From: Archivesica marissinica
Lineage: Eukaryota > Mollusca > Bivalvia > Venerida > Vesicomyidae
NCBI GenBank assembly: GCA_014843695.1
Contig: CM026403.1
Location: 45,223,645 to 45,287,644, forward strand
Direction of reading: 5' to 3'
DNA length: 64,000 bases
Shown: in pieces, positions 1 to 12,220 of the stretch
Numbering within the stretch: the stretch's first letter is position 1
Layout of the letters: each line of letters starts with the position of its first letter
Notes under the pieces: model-generated
Told to the model about the DNA's origin: nothing
Database searches by the model: none
Seen by the model: the letters and a program-made list of their open reading frames with translations, nothing else
Translations under genes and position numbers: made by a program

Positions 1-80
1 AAAGACTTTATTTTACGAGAGAACTCATTTAACAAAAGTTAATCTACCATGAGGCCCTCAACATATATACACATCAAATG
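1..80 (-). mobile_element. LINE 3' end (same family as 31.7-32.2 kb), cut by the window edge
   Basis: The reverse complement reads GATGTGTATATATGTTGAGG, then GCCTCATGGTAGATTAAC and ...AAATAAAGTCTTT, matching 32110-32192 almost base for base. The 3' tail of the element points out of the left edge. Confidence 0.75.
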
Positions 81-269
81 ATAGGACTATAAGTGCAAAC
101 TGCATGTTGGAAATATATAGTAATGTTAAAAGATGAACAGTAGAGAAAATATATATGATATGTAATGTAATATGATGATATATGGAATTGTCTAGTAGAA
201 AAGGGAGAATGAGACAATAAATGACAATAGATCTATATAATAAATATAAAAAATAAAGGCTAAGAATTA

Positions 270-498
270 TGTAGCGTAGTGATTGACACGTTTGACTGCG
301 AACCCATGTATCCCAGGTTCGATCCCCCGTCTGACCTAATAATATTAACAGTAGTTTCATAGTTTATACCGAGGTATAGTGTCTGAGACTCTGGAATGGG
401 TCTCTTGTCAGAATCATTGTATTCCTAAATCTAAAATGACTGATCTGTTCAGGAGACGTCGCTCATATGGGCAACCGGTAGCGACGACAAATAACACG
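270..498 (+). mobile_element. SINE-1 (tRNA-Thr-like) copy, degenerate
   Basis: B box GGTTCGATCCCCCGTCTGAC, body with GAGACTCTGGAATGGGTCTC and tail CAACCGGTAGCGACGA. The tRNA head is badly decayed. Confidence 0.7.
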
Positions 499-715
499 CA
501 AAAAGCAAATACACAGATACTTTTGGTGTGCGACATATAATTGGCGGTAAGTGTCCGTTGAACTACAGTCCAAAGAGTATTTATGCTTACAATGACAATA
601 ATAATAATAAAATTTAAAAAAACTCTCATTAGCGAAAAAAAGTCTGTTTCAATGAAGAAATGTGTGTGTGTTTGTTTGTCAGTTTGATATACACCGACAT
701 CCAATGTAATATGGC

Positions 716-3700
716 GACCCTCTTCGAGCAGTACTACATGCTATTATTGATGGATGTATGCCCCTCTTCGTGCAGTACTACATGCTATTATTGATGGATG
801 TATGCCCCTCTTCGTGCAGTACTACATGCTATTATTGATGGGTGTAGGCCCCTCTTCTAGCAGTACTACATACTATTATTGATGGATGTATGCCCCTCTT
901 CGAGCAGTACTACATGCTATTATTGATGGATGTAGGCCCCTCTTCGTGCAGTACTACATGCTATTATTGATGGATGTATGCCCTACTTTGAGCAGTACTA
1001 CATGCTATTATTGATGGATGTAGGCCCCTCTTCGAGCAGTACTACGTGCTATTATTGATGGATGTAGGCCCCTCTTCGTGCAGTACTACATGCTATTATT
1101 GATGGGTGTAGGCCCCTCTTCAAGCAGTACTACATGCTATTATTGATGGGTGTAGGCCCTTCTTCTAGCAGTACTACATGCTATTATTGATGGATGTAGG
1201 TCCCTCTTCGAGCAGTACTACATGCTATTATTGATGGGTGTATGCCCCTCTTCTAGCAGTACTACATGCTATTATTGATGGATGTAGGCCCCTCTTTGAG
1301 CAGTACAACATGCTATTATTGATGGGTGTAGGCCCCTCTTCTAGCAGTACTACATACTATTATTGATGGATGTATGCCCCTCTTCGTGCAGTACTACATG
1401 CTATTATTGATGGATGTATGCCCTACTTTGAGCAGTACTACATGCTATTATTGATGGACGTAGGCCCCTCTTCGAGCAGTACTACGTGCTATTATTGATG
1501 GATGTAGGCCCCTCTTCGTGCAGTACTACATGCTATTATTGATGGGTGTAGGCCCCTCTTCAAGCAGTACTACATGCTATTATTGATGGGTGTAGGCCCT
1601 TCTTCTAGCAGTACTACATGCTATTATTGATGGGTGTAGGCCCCTCTTCTAGCAGTACTACATGCTATTATTGATGGATATATGCCCCTCTTCGAGCAGT
1701 ACTACATGCTATTATTGATGGATGTAGGTCCCTCTTCGAGCAGTACTACATGCTATTATTGATGGGTGTATGCCCCTCTTCTAGCAGTACTACATGCTAT
1801 TATTGATGGATGTAGGCCCCTCTTTGAGCAGTACAACATGCTATTATTGATGGATGTACGTCCCTCTTTGAGCAGTACTACATGCTATTATAGATGGATG
1901 TAGGCCCCTCTTTGAGCAGTACTACATGCTATTATTGATGGATGTAGACCCCTCTTTGAGCAGTACAACATGCTATTATTGATGGATGTACGTCCCTCTT
2001 TGAGCAGTATTACATGCTATTATTGATGGATGTAGGCCCCTCTTCTAGCAGTACTACATGCTATTATTGATGGATGTAGGCCCCTCGTTGAGCAGTACTA
2101 CATGCTAGTATTGATGGATGTAGGCCCCTCTTTGAGCAGTACTACATGCTATTATTGATGGATGTACGTCCCTCTTTGAGCAGTACTACATGCTATTATA
2201 GATGGATGTAGGCCCCTCTTTGAGCAGTACTACATGCTATTATTGATGGATGTAGGCCCCTCTTTGAGCAGTACTACATGCTATTATTGATTGATGTAGG
2301 CCCCTCTTCGAGCAGTACTACATGCTATTATTGATGGATGTAGGCCCCTCTTCGAGCAGTACTACATGCTATTATTGATGGATGTATGGCCCTCTTCGAG
2401 CAGTAATACATGCTATTATTGATGGATGTAGGCTCTCTTTGAGCAGTACTACATGCTATTATTGATGGATGTAGGCCCCTCTTTGAGCAGTACTACATGC
2501 TATTATTGATGGATGTAGGTCCCTCTTCGAGCAGTACTACATGCTATTATTGATGGGTGTAGGCCCCTCTTCTAGCAGTACTACATGCTATTATTGATGG
2601 TGTATGCCCCTCTTCTAGCAGTACTACATGCTATTATTGATGGATGTAGGCCCCTCTTTGAGCAGTACAACATGCTATTATTGATGGATGTACATCCCTC
2701 TTTGAGCAGTACTACATGCTATTATTGATGGACGTAGGCCCCTCTTTGAGCAGTACTACATGCTATTATTGATGGATGTAGGCCCCTCTTTGAGCAGTAC
2801 TACATGCTATTATTGATGGATGTAGGCCCCTCTTTGAGCGGTACTACATACTATTATTGATGGATGTAGGCCCCTCTTCGAACAGTACTACATGCTATTA
2901 TTGATGGGTGTAGGCCCCTCTTCGAGCAGTACTACATGCTATTATTGATGGATGTATGCCCCTCTTCGAGCAGTACTACATGCTATTGTTGATGGATGTA
3001 TGCCCCTCTTCGAGCAGTACTACATGCTATTATTGATGGATGTAGGCGCCTCTTTGAGCAGTAATACATACTATTATTGATGGATTTACCCTCTTCGAGC
3101 AGTACTACATGCTATTATTGATGGATGTAGGCCCCTCTTCGAGCAGTACTACATGCTATTATTGATGGATGTAGGCCCCTCTTTGAGCAGTATTACATGC
3201 TATTATTGATGGATATATGCCCTACTTTGAGCAGTACTACATGCTATTATTGATGGATGTAGGCGCCTCTTTGAGCAGTAATACATACTATTATTGATGG
3301 ATTTACCCTCTTCGAGCAGTACTACATGCTATTATTGATGGATATATGCCCTACTTTGAGCAGTACTACATGCTATTATTGATGGATGTATGCCCCTCTT
3401 TGAGCAGTATTACATGCTATTATTGATGGATATATGCCCTACTTTGAGCAGTACTACATGCTATTATTGATGGATGTATGCCCCTCTTCGAGCATTACTA
3501 CATGCTATTATTGATGTTGTAGGCCCCTCTTCGAGCAGTACTACATGCTATTATTGATGGGTGTAGGCCCCTCTTCGAGCAGTACTACATGCTATTATTG
3601 ATGGATGTAGGCCCCTCTTCGAGCAGTACTACATGCTATTATTGATGGATGTAGGCCCATCTTCGAGCAGTACTACATGCTATTATCGATGGATGTATGC

Positions 3701-5174
3701 CCCTCTTCGAGCAGTACTACATGCTATTATTGATGGATGTAGGCGCCTCTTTGAGCAGTAAATACATGCTATTATTGATGGATGTACCCTCTTCGAGCAG
3801 AACTACATGCTATTATTGATGGATGTAGGCCCCTCTTCGAGCAGTACTACATGCTATTATTGATGGATGTAGGCCCCTCTTCGTGCAGTACTACATGCTA
3901 TTATTGATGAATGTAGGCCCCTCTTCGAGCAGTACTACATGCTATTATTGATGGGTGTATGCCCCTCTTCGTGCAGTACTACATGCTATTATTGATGGAT
4001 GTATGCCCCTCTTCGTGCAGTACTACATGCTATTATTGATGAATGTAGGCCCCTCTTCGAGCAGTACTACATGCTATTATTGATGGATGTAGGCCCCTCT
4101 TCGTGCAGTACTACATGCTATTATTGATGAATGTAGGCCCCTCTTCGAGCATTACTACATGCTATTATTGATGGATGTAGGCCCCTCTTTGAGCAGTACT
4201 ACATGCTATTATTGATGAATATATGCCCCTCTTTGAGCAGTACTACATGCTAGTATTGATGGATGTAGGTCCCTCTTCGAGCAGTACTACATGCTATTAT
4301 TGATGGATGTAGGCCCCTCTTTGAGCAGTACTACATGCTATTATTGATGGATGTAGGTCCCTCTTTGAGCAGTACTACATGCTATTATTGATGGATGTAT
4401 GCCCCTCTTCGTGCAGTACTACATGCTAGTATTGATGGATGTAGGTCCCTCTTCGAGCAGTACTACATGCTATTATTGATGGATGTAGGCCCCTCTTTGA
4501 GCAGTACTACATGCTAGTATTGATGGATGTAGTCCCCTCTTTGAGCAGTACTACATGCTATTATTGATGGATGTAGGCCCCTCTTTGAGCAGTACTACAT
4601 GCTATTATTGATGGATGTAGGCCCCTCTTCGTGCAGTACTACATGCTAGTATTGATGGATGTAGGTCCCTCTTCGTGCAGTACTACATGCTATTATTGAT
4701 GGATGTAGGCCCCTCTTCGTGCAGTACTACATGCTAGTATTGATGGATGTAGGTCCCTCTTCGAGCAGTACTACATGCTATTATTGATGGATGTATGCCC
4801 CTCTTCGAGCAGTACTACATGCTATTATTGATGGATGTAGGCTCCTCGTTGAGCAGTACTACATGCTATTATTGATGGATGTAGGTCCATCTTTGAGCAG
4901 TACTACATGCTATTATTGATGGATGTAGGCCCCTCTTTGCGCAGTACTACATGCTATTATTGATGGATGTAGGCCCCTCTTTGAGCAGTATTACATGCTA
5001 GTATTGATGGATGTAGGCCCCTCTTTGAGCAGTACTACATGCTATTATTGATGGATGTAGGCCCCTCTTCGTGCAGTACTACATGCTATTATTGATGGAT
5101 GTAGGCCACTCTTCGTGCAGTACTACATGCTATTATTGATGGATGTAGGTCCCTCTTCGTGCAGTAATACATGC
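716..5174. repeat. 44-bp minisatellite, about 100 copies
   Basis: Unit GCAGTACTACATGCTATTAT + TGATGGATGTAGGCCCCTCT + TCGA, 4.46 kb in all. Variants (TTTGA, TCTAG, TCGTG; GGGTG or GGATG; occasional units shortened to TTACCC) recur in blocks, showing multi-unit duplications. It fills the intron after SLC5A exon 8. Confidence 0.95.
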
Positions 5175-5295
5175 AATGACGGGCATCCTGGTAGAACCAC
5201 TGACCTTCCGTAAGCCAGCTGGATAGCTTAATCACATGAAATAATTCGACTGCCCAGTGGGATTCGGACAGAAGTGAGGGGCAAGCGATTTGAAG
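5165..5295 (-). mobile_element. SINE-6 remnant at the end of the 44-bp array
   Basis: CCTGGTAGAACCACTGACCT...AGCCAGCTGGATAGCTTAAT...CCCAGTGGGATTCGGAC is SINE-6 body and head. It flows directly out of the 44-bp array, whose unit resembles the SINE-6 3' end. Confidence 0.6.
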
Positions 5296-5398
5296 AAAAC
5301 GACTGTAATTACTCGCCCGTGGAGACATCCCTCTTTCTGTAAATAAATATTTGTTAGTTCTACTTTTATACACCGTACAGCTTAGAATTATTCACTAC

Positions 5399-5604
5399 CT
5401 GATCACAACACCAATACCAAATACATCCTAATGAAGATTGAAGAATCAGCCCTGGCCAAGGTTGGTCTGACGTGGTCGGGTCACGGAATAAGTGGAATGC
5501 ATCATGTGGCGGAGATCCACATGTACTGTTAGCCTCGCGGATGGACGGACTAGCGTCCATATACAGCTCCTCAAGCCTACTGTATCCTCCGACTTTATCC
5601 ATGC
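5399..5604 (-). CDS. SLC5A-type cotransporter, exon 8 (last exon in the window)
   Basis: Completes Ser and encodes 68 residues: MDKVGGYSRLEELYMDASPS, an extracellular loop with an N-glycosylation sequon (NST) and CGSPP, then DAFHLFRDPTTSDQPWPGLI and a helix ending IWYWCCDQ. SGLTs have DAFHxxRDPxxGDxPWPGxxFG then WYWCTDQVIVQR here. The acceptor is TATAATTATAG|GC and the donor GATCAG|GTAGTG; both phases fit. The next exon, expected to begin VIVQR, is not found in 1-5398, which is almost entirely a 44-bp array plus LINE and SINE pieces. The gene therefore continues beyond the left edge. Confidence 0.93.
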
Positions 5605-5734
5605 CTATAATTATAAATACTACCCAGTATGAAGTGGAAGGGTTGTTTGTGTTTGTGGTTGCAGTCTAACCAACAGCCAATGTCATGTAGCGATTTTGTA
5701 GCTATAAATCAATCAAGAGGATGTACCACCTTGT

Positions 5735-5900
5735 TGTGTTGGCAGCTGGGTAGAACCACCGACCATTAGGAACCTAGCTGAATGATAGCTTTCTCCCTTG
5801 AAAGACTACGTCTTCAGAAGGGATCTAATCCACGGCGTTGCTGGGCAAGTGATAGCCAATACATGTCGTTAACCACTTAGCTAAATGAGCCGCGATGAGT
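5735..5900 (-). mobile_element. SINE-6-like copy, diverged
   Basis: GGTAGAACCACCGACCATTA, CTAGCTGAATGATAGCTTTC, then GGGATCTAATCC and GTTAACCACTTAGCTAAATG (tRNA-like head, minus strand). It is upstream of SLC5A exon 8. Confidence 0.5.
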
Positions 5901-5965
5901 GAGAAACTACAAAAATGGTAGAATGAATTAAAATAGTGTGCTGTCATATATATTATATAATATTA

Positions 5966-6379
5966 CAGGCGCGCCGCGCGGTCTTAGCGATTGGGGCGGC
6001 CCACCGAGCGCCGATTTGGGAGGGTGTGGGAGGGGTTTACCCTTCCCACCAGGGGGGTCTGGGGGATCTCCCCCATAAAATTTGAAACCCTAGAACGTCT
6101 CTGGTGCGTTTTGGCGTATATTTTACACACCCGTGAAGCCTCCTATAGCAGTATATCATCCCTGTCATTTGGGTATGGTAGGGGTTTCCCCTAAGGGCTC
6201 TCCTTTGCTGGAGATTTTTTTGCTGAACCTTGTGACATAACTAGGGCTATTTGCAGGCCTTTGAACCATTTATTCCTTCTTTTAGTTCTTTTTTTTTCTT
6301 CACCTATATATTTTTTGTTTCTTTTAAATTGCCGTTTCTTGCCGAATTATTGGGGGCGGTCATAGGCGCGGCGCCACTG
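5966..6379 (+). mobile_element. Possible hAT-like MITE (414 bp)
   Basis: Begins CAGGCGCGCCGCGCGG and ends GGCGCGGCGCCACTG, whose reverse complement is CAGTGGCGCCGCGCC. CAG...GGCGCCGCG termini recall hAT elements. The flanking 8-mers (TAATATTA, TAAGTAGT) do not match, so a target duplication is not shown. It is GC-rich, has no coding potential, and abuts the left long-TIR arm. Confidence 0.35.
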
Positions 6380-6385
6380 TAAGTA

Positions 6386-7545
6386 GTACATGCGTCTCTT
6401 TGTATGTAAACAAACGGGCGCCATTTTGAATACGATTTATAGTAACTCATTTGCATATAAGGGAATATAAAGTAGGTCACGCGCGTGCGCGTCACTACAT
6501 AGCCTATTGATGACGTATCGCGCAACTACCGAGCTCTTTGTTTTTTAGTAAACCCGGCTCTTTGCATATAAGTTAATATAAGTAGGTCACGCGCGTGCTC
6601 GTTTATTGATGACGTATCGCGCAACTACCGTGTACGAAGGCCGATCTAGTAACGAGCCTCTACGCGGCGTCCATTTTGGATGACCTCGGCTTATCGGATA
6701 ATCTTATAATTAGCGAATAATGCGACATATGTCCTCTATTATATATCCGGAGCGTCGTCGCATTTCTTCGAAGACACTAGTCAGAATAATCGGTGGCCCC
6801 GCCACGTACCCGGATGACACCCTCACGCTTCCAGTCGGATCCGTTCTCGAGTCAATAACATCCGAATAGAGCCGCTTCCAACTGGTCCGTACCGGGGGGT
6901 ACCTCCATTCTCCGCCCACACACGGATTCAGATCCGGGCTGGCCCTGGGGTAGAGTTATCGCTGCATCGGCCCTCATTTACGGTACGCGCTATGTGAGAC
7001 CGTGTACCGAGGTCGTGTAGCGAGTGGTTGTCGCGGGACAACGAATGGATGTCACGGATATCCGGTTACCCGATGGTGACCAAATCCAGCTCGCAATCAT
7101 GGGTCGCCACCTCCGTACGACAGGAAGTCGCGATAGCGCAGCTTCAGGTCCGGAGTTCGAGCCCCGTTGGAGCCGTTACGAGCGTCGCCATTTGAATTAT
7201 CTCTCCGTCAGGAACGATAAGTCGGAATAACTCGTTTCGCGATCGAGCTAAAATAAATTTGTATAAAAAAACGACGTTCTTTTACGACATCGATATACCG
7301 ATCTGTACAGTAACAGAGTGAAAGTGGTGTATAAGAAAACGAAGCGACTACACTACACTACATACCCTATTACAGCGACCAATGGAAACGAACCGCTCTA
7401 TAAATAGCCAGCGCGTACGTTTCTATAAATAACGACTACGAACCGCTCTATAAATAGCGATCGCGTACCATTCTATAAATATCGAATACGAACCGATCCA
7501 TAAATAGCGATTACGTACGCTTCTATAAATAGCGACCGATTAGAA
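6386..7545 (+). repeat. Left arm of the long inverted repeat
   Basis: Begins GTACATGCGTCTCTTTGTAT and ends GACCGATTAGAA. It is moderately GC-rich with many CpGs, unlike the AT-rich surroundings. The outer part holds two similar blocks with GTAGGTCACGCGCGTG and TGACGTATCGCGCAACTACC. At 7120-7262 it contains a contracted SINE-2-like segment. The inner part has repeated CTATAAATAGCGA units. Few differences from the right arm are visible (for example GGGGGGTACC against GGTACCCCCC with one changed base nearby). Confidence 0.85.
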
Positions 7546-7555
7546 GAGTAATGTA

Positions 7556-8460
7556 CGTAGATATGGTGAGATACTGCGTATATCTTGTAGTAATATATGT
7601 AGATATGGTGAGACAGTGCGTAGTTATTATAGTAATGTACGTAGATATGGTGCGATAGTGCTTATATTTAGTAGCAATGTACGTATATATGGGGAGATAG
7701 TGCGTATATCTTGTAGTAATATACGTAGATATGGTGAGATAGTGGATATATGTTGTTGTAATGTACGTAGATATGGTGAGATAGTGCGTATATCGTGTAG
7801 TAATGTACGTAAATATGGTGATATAGTGGATATATCTTGTAGTAATGTAGGTATATATAGTGAGATAGTGCGTATATCATGTAGTAATGAACGTAGATAT
7901 GGTGAAATAACGCGTATATCTTGTAGTAATGTACGTAGATATGGTGAGATAGTGCGTATATATTGTAGTAATGTACGTAGATATGGTGAGACAGTGCGTA
8001 TATCTTGTAGTAATGTACGTATATATAGTGCGATATTGCGTATATCTTGTAGTAATGTACGTAAATATGGTGAGATAGCGCGTATATCTTGTAGTAATGT
8101 ACGTAGATATGGTGAGATAGTGCGTATATATTGTAGTAATGTACGTAGATATGGTGAGACAGCGCGTATATCTTGTAGTAATGTACGTATATATAGTGCG
8201 ATAGCGCGTATATCTTGTAGTAATGTACGTAAATATGGTGAGATAGTGCGTATATCTTGTAGTAATATGCGTAGATATGGTGAGATAGTGCGTATATCTT
8301 GTAGGAATGTACGTAGATATGGTGAGACAGTGCGTAGTTATTGTAGTAATGTACGTAGATATGGTGAAATAGTGCGTATATCTTGTAGTAATGTACAGAT
8401 ATGGTGAGATACTGTGTATATCTTGTAGTAATGTACGTAAATATGGTGAGATAGTGGCTA
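7556..8460. repeat. 42-bp array, about 21 copies
   Basis: Unit GTAGATATGGTGAGATAGTG + CGTATATCTTGTAGTAATGT + AC. Being a multiple of three, it gives long open frames on both strands with 14-residue periodicity; there is no sign of a real gene. Inside the long-TIR element. Confidence 0.95.
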
Positions 8461-8589
8461 TAAAAATTGTTTTAAAGGGACGCATCAATTTTTTTTTCAT
8501 CGGATTAACGACCCAAAAATGCTATTGTAGCGTCGCATATCGAAAAGACGGAGACAAAAACTGAAATGACAATGACAAAATCTGAAATA

Positions 8590-8845
8590 ACAATGACAAA
8601 TACTGAAACGCTAGTGTCAGAAACTGAAACGCTAGTGTCAGAAACTGAAACGATAGTGTCAGAAACGGAAACGCTAGTGTCAGAAACGGAAACGGACTCT
8701 ACGGAGAATTACGTGCTTAAGGGTAAAAACTGAAACGCTAGTGTCAGAAACTGAAACGCTAGTGTCAGAAACGGAAACGCTAGTGTCAGAAACTGAAACG
8801 CTAGTGTCAGAAACTGAAACGCTAGTGTCAGAAACGGAAACGCTA
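8590..8845. repeat. 21-bp array running into the gap
   Basis: Unit GAAACTGAAACGCTAGTGTC + A, alternating with GAAACGG. It is still repeating when the N run begins, so the gap is probably collapsed array. Confidence 0.9.
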
Positions 8846-9845
8846 NNNNNNNNNNNNNNNNNNNNNNNNNNNNNNNNNNNNNNNNNNNNNNNNNNNNNNN
8901 NNNNNNNNNNNNNNNNNNNNNNNNNNNNNNNNNNNNNNNNNNNNNNNNNNNNNNNNNNNNNNNNNNNNNNNNNNNNNNNNNNNNNNNNNNNNNNNNNNNN
9001 NNNNNNNNNNNNNNNNNNNNNNNNNNNNNNNNNNNNNNNNNNNNNNNNNNNNNNNNNNNNNNNNNNNNNNNNNNNNNNNNNNNNNNNNNNNNNNNNNNNN
9101 NNNNNNNNNNNNNNNNNNNNNNNNNNNNNNNNNNNNNNNNNNNNNNNNNNNNNNNNNNNNNNNNNNNNNNNNNNNNNNNNNNNNNNNNNNNNNNNNNNNN
9201 NNNNNNNNNNNNNNNNNNNNNNNNNNNNNNNNNNNNNNNNNNNNNNNNNNNNNNNNNNNNNNNNNNNNNNNNNNNNNNNNNNNNNNNNNNNNNNNNNNNN
9301 NNNNNNNNNNNNNNNNNNNNNNNNNNNNNNNNNNNNNNNNNNNNNNNNNNNNNNNNNNNNNNNNNNNNNNNNNNNNNNNNNNNNNNNNNNNNNNNNNNNN
9401 NNNNNNNNNNNNNNNNNNNNNNNNNNNNNNNNNNNNNNNNNNNNNNNNNNNNNNNNNNNNNNNNNNNNNNNNNNNNNNNNNNNNNNNNNNNNNNNNNNNN
9501 NNNNNNNNNNNNNNNNNNNNNNNNNNNNNNNNNNNNNNNNNNNNNNNNNNNNNNNNNNNNNNNNNNNNNNNNNNNNNNNNNNNNNNNNNNNNNNNNNNNN
9601 NNNNNNNNNNNNNNNNNNNNNNNNNNNNNNNNNNNNNNNNNNNNNNNNNNNNNNNNNNNNNNNNNNNNNNNNNNNNNNNNNNNNNNNNNNNNNNNNNNNN
9701 NNNNNNNNNNNNNNNNNNNNNNNNNNNNNNNNNNNNNNNNNNNNNNNNNNNNNNNNNNNNNNNNNNNNNNNNNNNNNNNNNNNNNNNNNNNNNNNNNNNN
9801 NNNNNNNNNNNNNNNNNNNNNNNNNNNNNNNNNNNNNNNNNNNNN
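8846..9845. other. Assembly gap, 1000 N
   Basis: Exactly 1000 N, a placeholder-sized scaffold gap. The true length is unknown. Any frame running across it is meaningless. Confidence 0.99.
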
Positions 9846-10064
9846 GAAATTTGTCTTTAATTCCTAGCTAAATTCTTAAGATTATTTGAGACATAAAATA
9901 TTACGTGAATGATGTTCTACAGATAGCGATTCCATGATTTGTTTTGGAAGCTACGGGATATGTTAATTAGATATCATCCAATATTCAAAATATGTATATG
10001 TGGCACTAATTAATTACAGGGGCTACACAGGGGGGTAGCTCTCTGAACGATTTCAAAACTCAAA

Positions 10065-10343
10065 ATGCTTTCTTTATACACTGATATAAGTGAACATGTA
10101 TTCATAAAGCATATTCACGGAAATATACATGAAACATCATTATTTCTTGATAGGTCTGTTTGTTTAGAGACTATATACATGTGTATACAGTTTCCTGACA
10201 ATACAACTTATCTATCAAATGGTAGAATAATTACGGAAAAATGGTTTGAATATACCGTTGGTTATTTAGGCCATTCAGGTCTAAATGCATATTGCGTCAG
10301 AGTAATATACACTCTCAAAGGTTCAAGAACATTTATCATTTAG
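10065..10343 (+). CDS. Unassigned 92-residue ORF inside the long-TIR element
   Basis: MLSLYTDISEHVFIKHIHGN...; the only ORF above 90 codons in the interior right of the gap. The composition is not obviously low-complexity, but no motif is recognised and no intron signals or family resemblance are seen. It may be chance. Confidence 0.15.
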   Translation: MLSLYTDISEHVFIKHIHGNIHETSLFLDRSVCLETIYMCIQFPDNTTYLSNGRIITEKWFEYTVGYLGHSGLNAYCVRVIYTLKGSRTFII

Positions 10344-10436
10344 TCCTACCCAACATACTAGTTTAAAATTAAAATACAATTTAAAACAAATTTAAAAATT
10401 AAAACAGAAAACAGAGAAGGCGTTATAAACTAATAT

Positions 10437-10520
10437 GCCATCCAAAATGGCTGCCGTTCTCGCGTAGAGACTTATACGCTGTTACTAGATCGTCCGAGAT
10501 GGGCACCGAACATACGCCTT
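10437..10520 (+). repeat. Diverged extra copy of an inverted-repeat segment
   Basis: GCCATCCAAAATGGCTGCCG...CTGTTACTAGATCGTCCGAG...CTTCGTAC parallels 13258-13318 (GTCATCCAAAATGGACGCCG...CGTTACTAGATCGGCC). It is an older, shorter piece of the arm sequence in the interior, in the same orientation as the right arm. Confidence 0.5.
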
Positions 10521-11040
10521 CGTACTCTTTGCTTGAATGGAATCTCCCTTAGACTCCTTATACTAGGCTGTTTGATACCTGCATTGTCACTTATTAATGT
10601 TTACATTGAAATCAGTGATGATAAATAAACGCAAAACACACTATTATTATTACCTCCTTAATCTTTATCATAGTAGACACTGCGAATAAATACAAGAATG
10701 ATCCCCTTACACAATATGTATACTTTCAAGCAACGTAAACTCATGTAAAACTGGTATTGTCGTTCCCTGGAAATAATATGATTTTATAACCGTATTCTGA
10801 GACGCCATTGATATTATGCTGTTATTATGTAATATGTGTTATAGTATATGATGCTTTTGCAGTTCAGTATGCGTATGTACCTAAGTTGTTGAATAAAGTT
10901 TGAACATTTGAAACCAATACTTAAACTATACATAATAAATTATCGTGGTAATGTAAATAGACATACATTATATAAAATAACCGCAAACAACATACAACCT
11001 GATAGAGTGAATCAGTAACTTGCCAAATATTACATTCTTA

Positions 11041-11382
11041 TCACACACACACGCACGCACGCACACGCGCGCCCACACGCACACACATACACGCACGCAC
11101 GCGCGCACGCACACTGTGTTCGCTGAACACTTTATATATTTTCAACAATATGTATACACACATACATTCTGTGTTCCCTGAGCACCTTATATATTTTAAA
11201 CAATATGTACACATAACGCAACCATCTCCTCATACACACGCACACGCACACACTCACACACACTTGAGACATATGCATCGGCAAAGCCTTTGTTTCGGAG
11301 GACAGTGCACGATGCAGAAGATGCTCCACAGACAGACAGACAGACAGACGGACGGACAGACAGACAGACGGACGGACAATAG
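11041..11382. repeat. CA-rich and CAGA-type simple repeats
   Basis: (CA/CG)n with ACGCACGC at 11041-11116, a second CA run at 11232-11262, and (CAGA)n/(CGGA)n at 11326-11382. Between them a 50-bp duplication (CTGTGTTC[G/C]CTGA...TTATATATTTT) is visible. Confidence 0.85.
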
Positions 11383-12144
11383 ATATGGGTGTATATCTAT
11401 ATATACACTATGATTAGTCTGATTGTAAATATGATATGACGTTATGTTTACATGTTTTAAATATTCTTGCTATAATGAATCGTTACAGCTCTTATTTTCC
11501 CAATTTATGCTAATGTTTATATTTGCCGTTAATTATAAAACTAATTGAGCGAACTATCACTCGGAGATACAGCGTGGGGTTTGCGATTCAAAATGTACGC
11601 GTGTCAAATAAATCAAACTTGAAACGCGTCTAATAATGTTCCATGGAAAATACCTTCGAGTTGATAAGCAGACGGAAATAAATATTTCGTTCTCATTGAG
11701 GCTATACAAGCCGCTACATCGCATCAATTAAGACCAATTAGCCGATGATTAAGTTATAGTTGTTTACGTCCTGTTCAATTTGGAACACTTCAGTTGTCAT
11801 GTGAGAGCAACCTCTGTATGTAAACGTATTAATTACTACGATGTCATGTCGCGTTCCTACTGCGATGGTGATTTTTCTCGCATTCCCGGATAAGGTTATT
11901 TAGGGTCAACATAGAAACATGCGAGCGGACAGGATATCCCATTCATTCCGTTGTATCGAACAGACGAGATAGTATGCGTCATACTAACCGATATGATTTA
12001 TTCGGATATATACGCGTTATTTATATGACTAACCTCTATTACCACCAGACATACGTTCGCGCGGACGGGTTTTATAATTTGAACATTTATATTAATCGTT
12101 GCATCCGGCGTCTCATATAGAATGGATAATATTATTTTATTACA

Positions 12145-12220
12145 AAATTGCTAGATCGCGAAACAAGTTGTTACGACTTATCGCTCCGTATATCTCATTC
12201 CTGATGGAATCCCTGTAAAA
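12145..12220 (-). mobile_element. SINE-2 tail fragment inside the long-TIR element
   Basis: CTAGATCGCGAAACAAGTTG...CTCATTCCTGATGGAATCC matches the SINE-2 3' half. A related contracted SINE-2 segment lies in each inverted-repeat arm. Confidence 0.6.

Noticed and set aside
1..700. Next SLC5A exon (expected VIVQR...)
   Set aside because: Both strands read for the motif; only LINE tail and SINE-1 sequence were found.
716..5174. CRISPR-like array of about 100 direct repeats
   Set aside because: Units are contiguous with no unique spacers and vary by point changes; it is a minisatellite in a eukaryotic intron.
7616..8500. Plus and minus ORFs of 207-263 codons
   Set aside because: Product of the 42-bp array being a multiple of three with no stop; both strands are open equally.
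8741..9871. 376-codon ORF
   Set aside because: Most of it is the 1000-N gap; the visible part is the 21-bp repeat.
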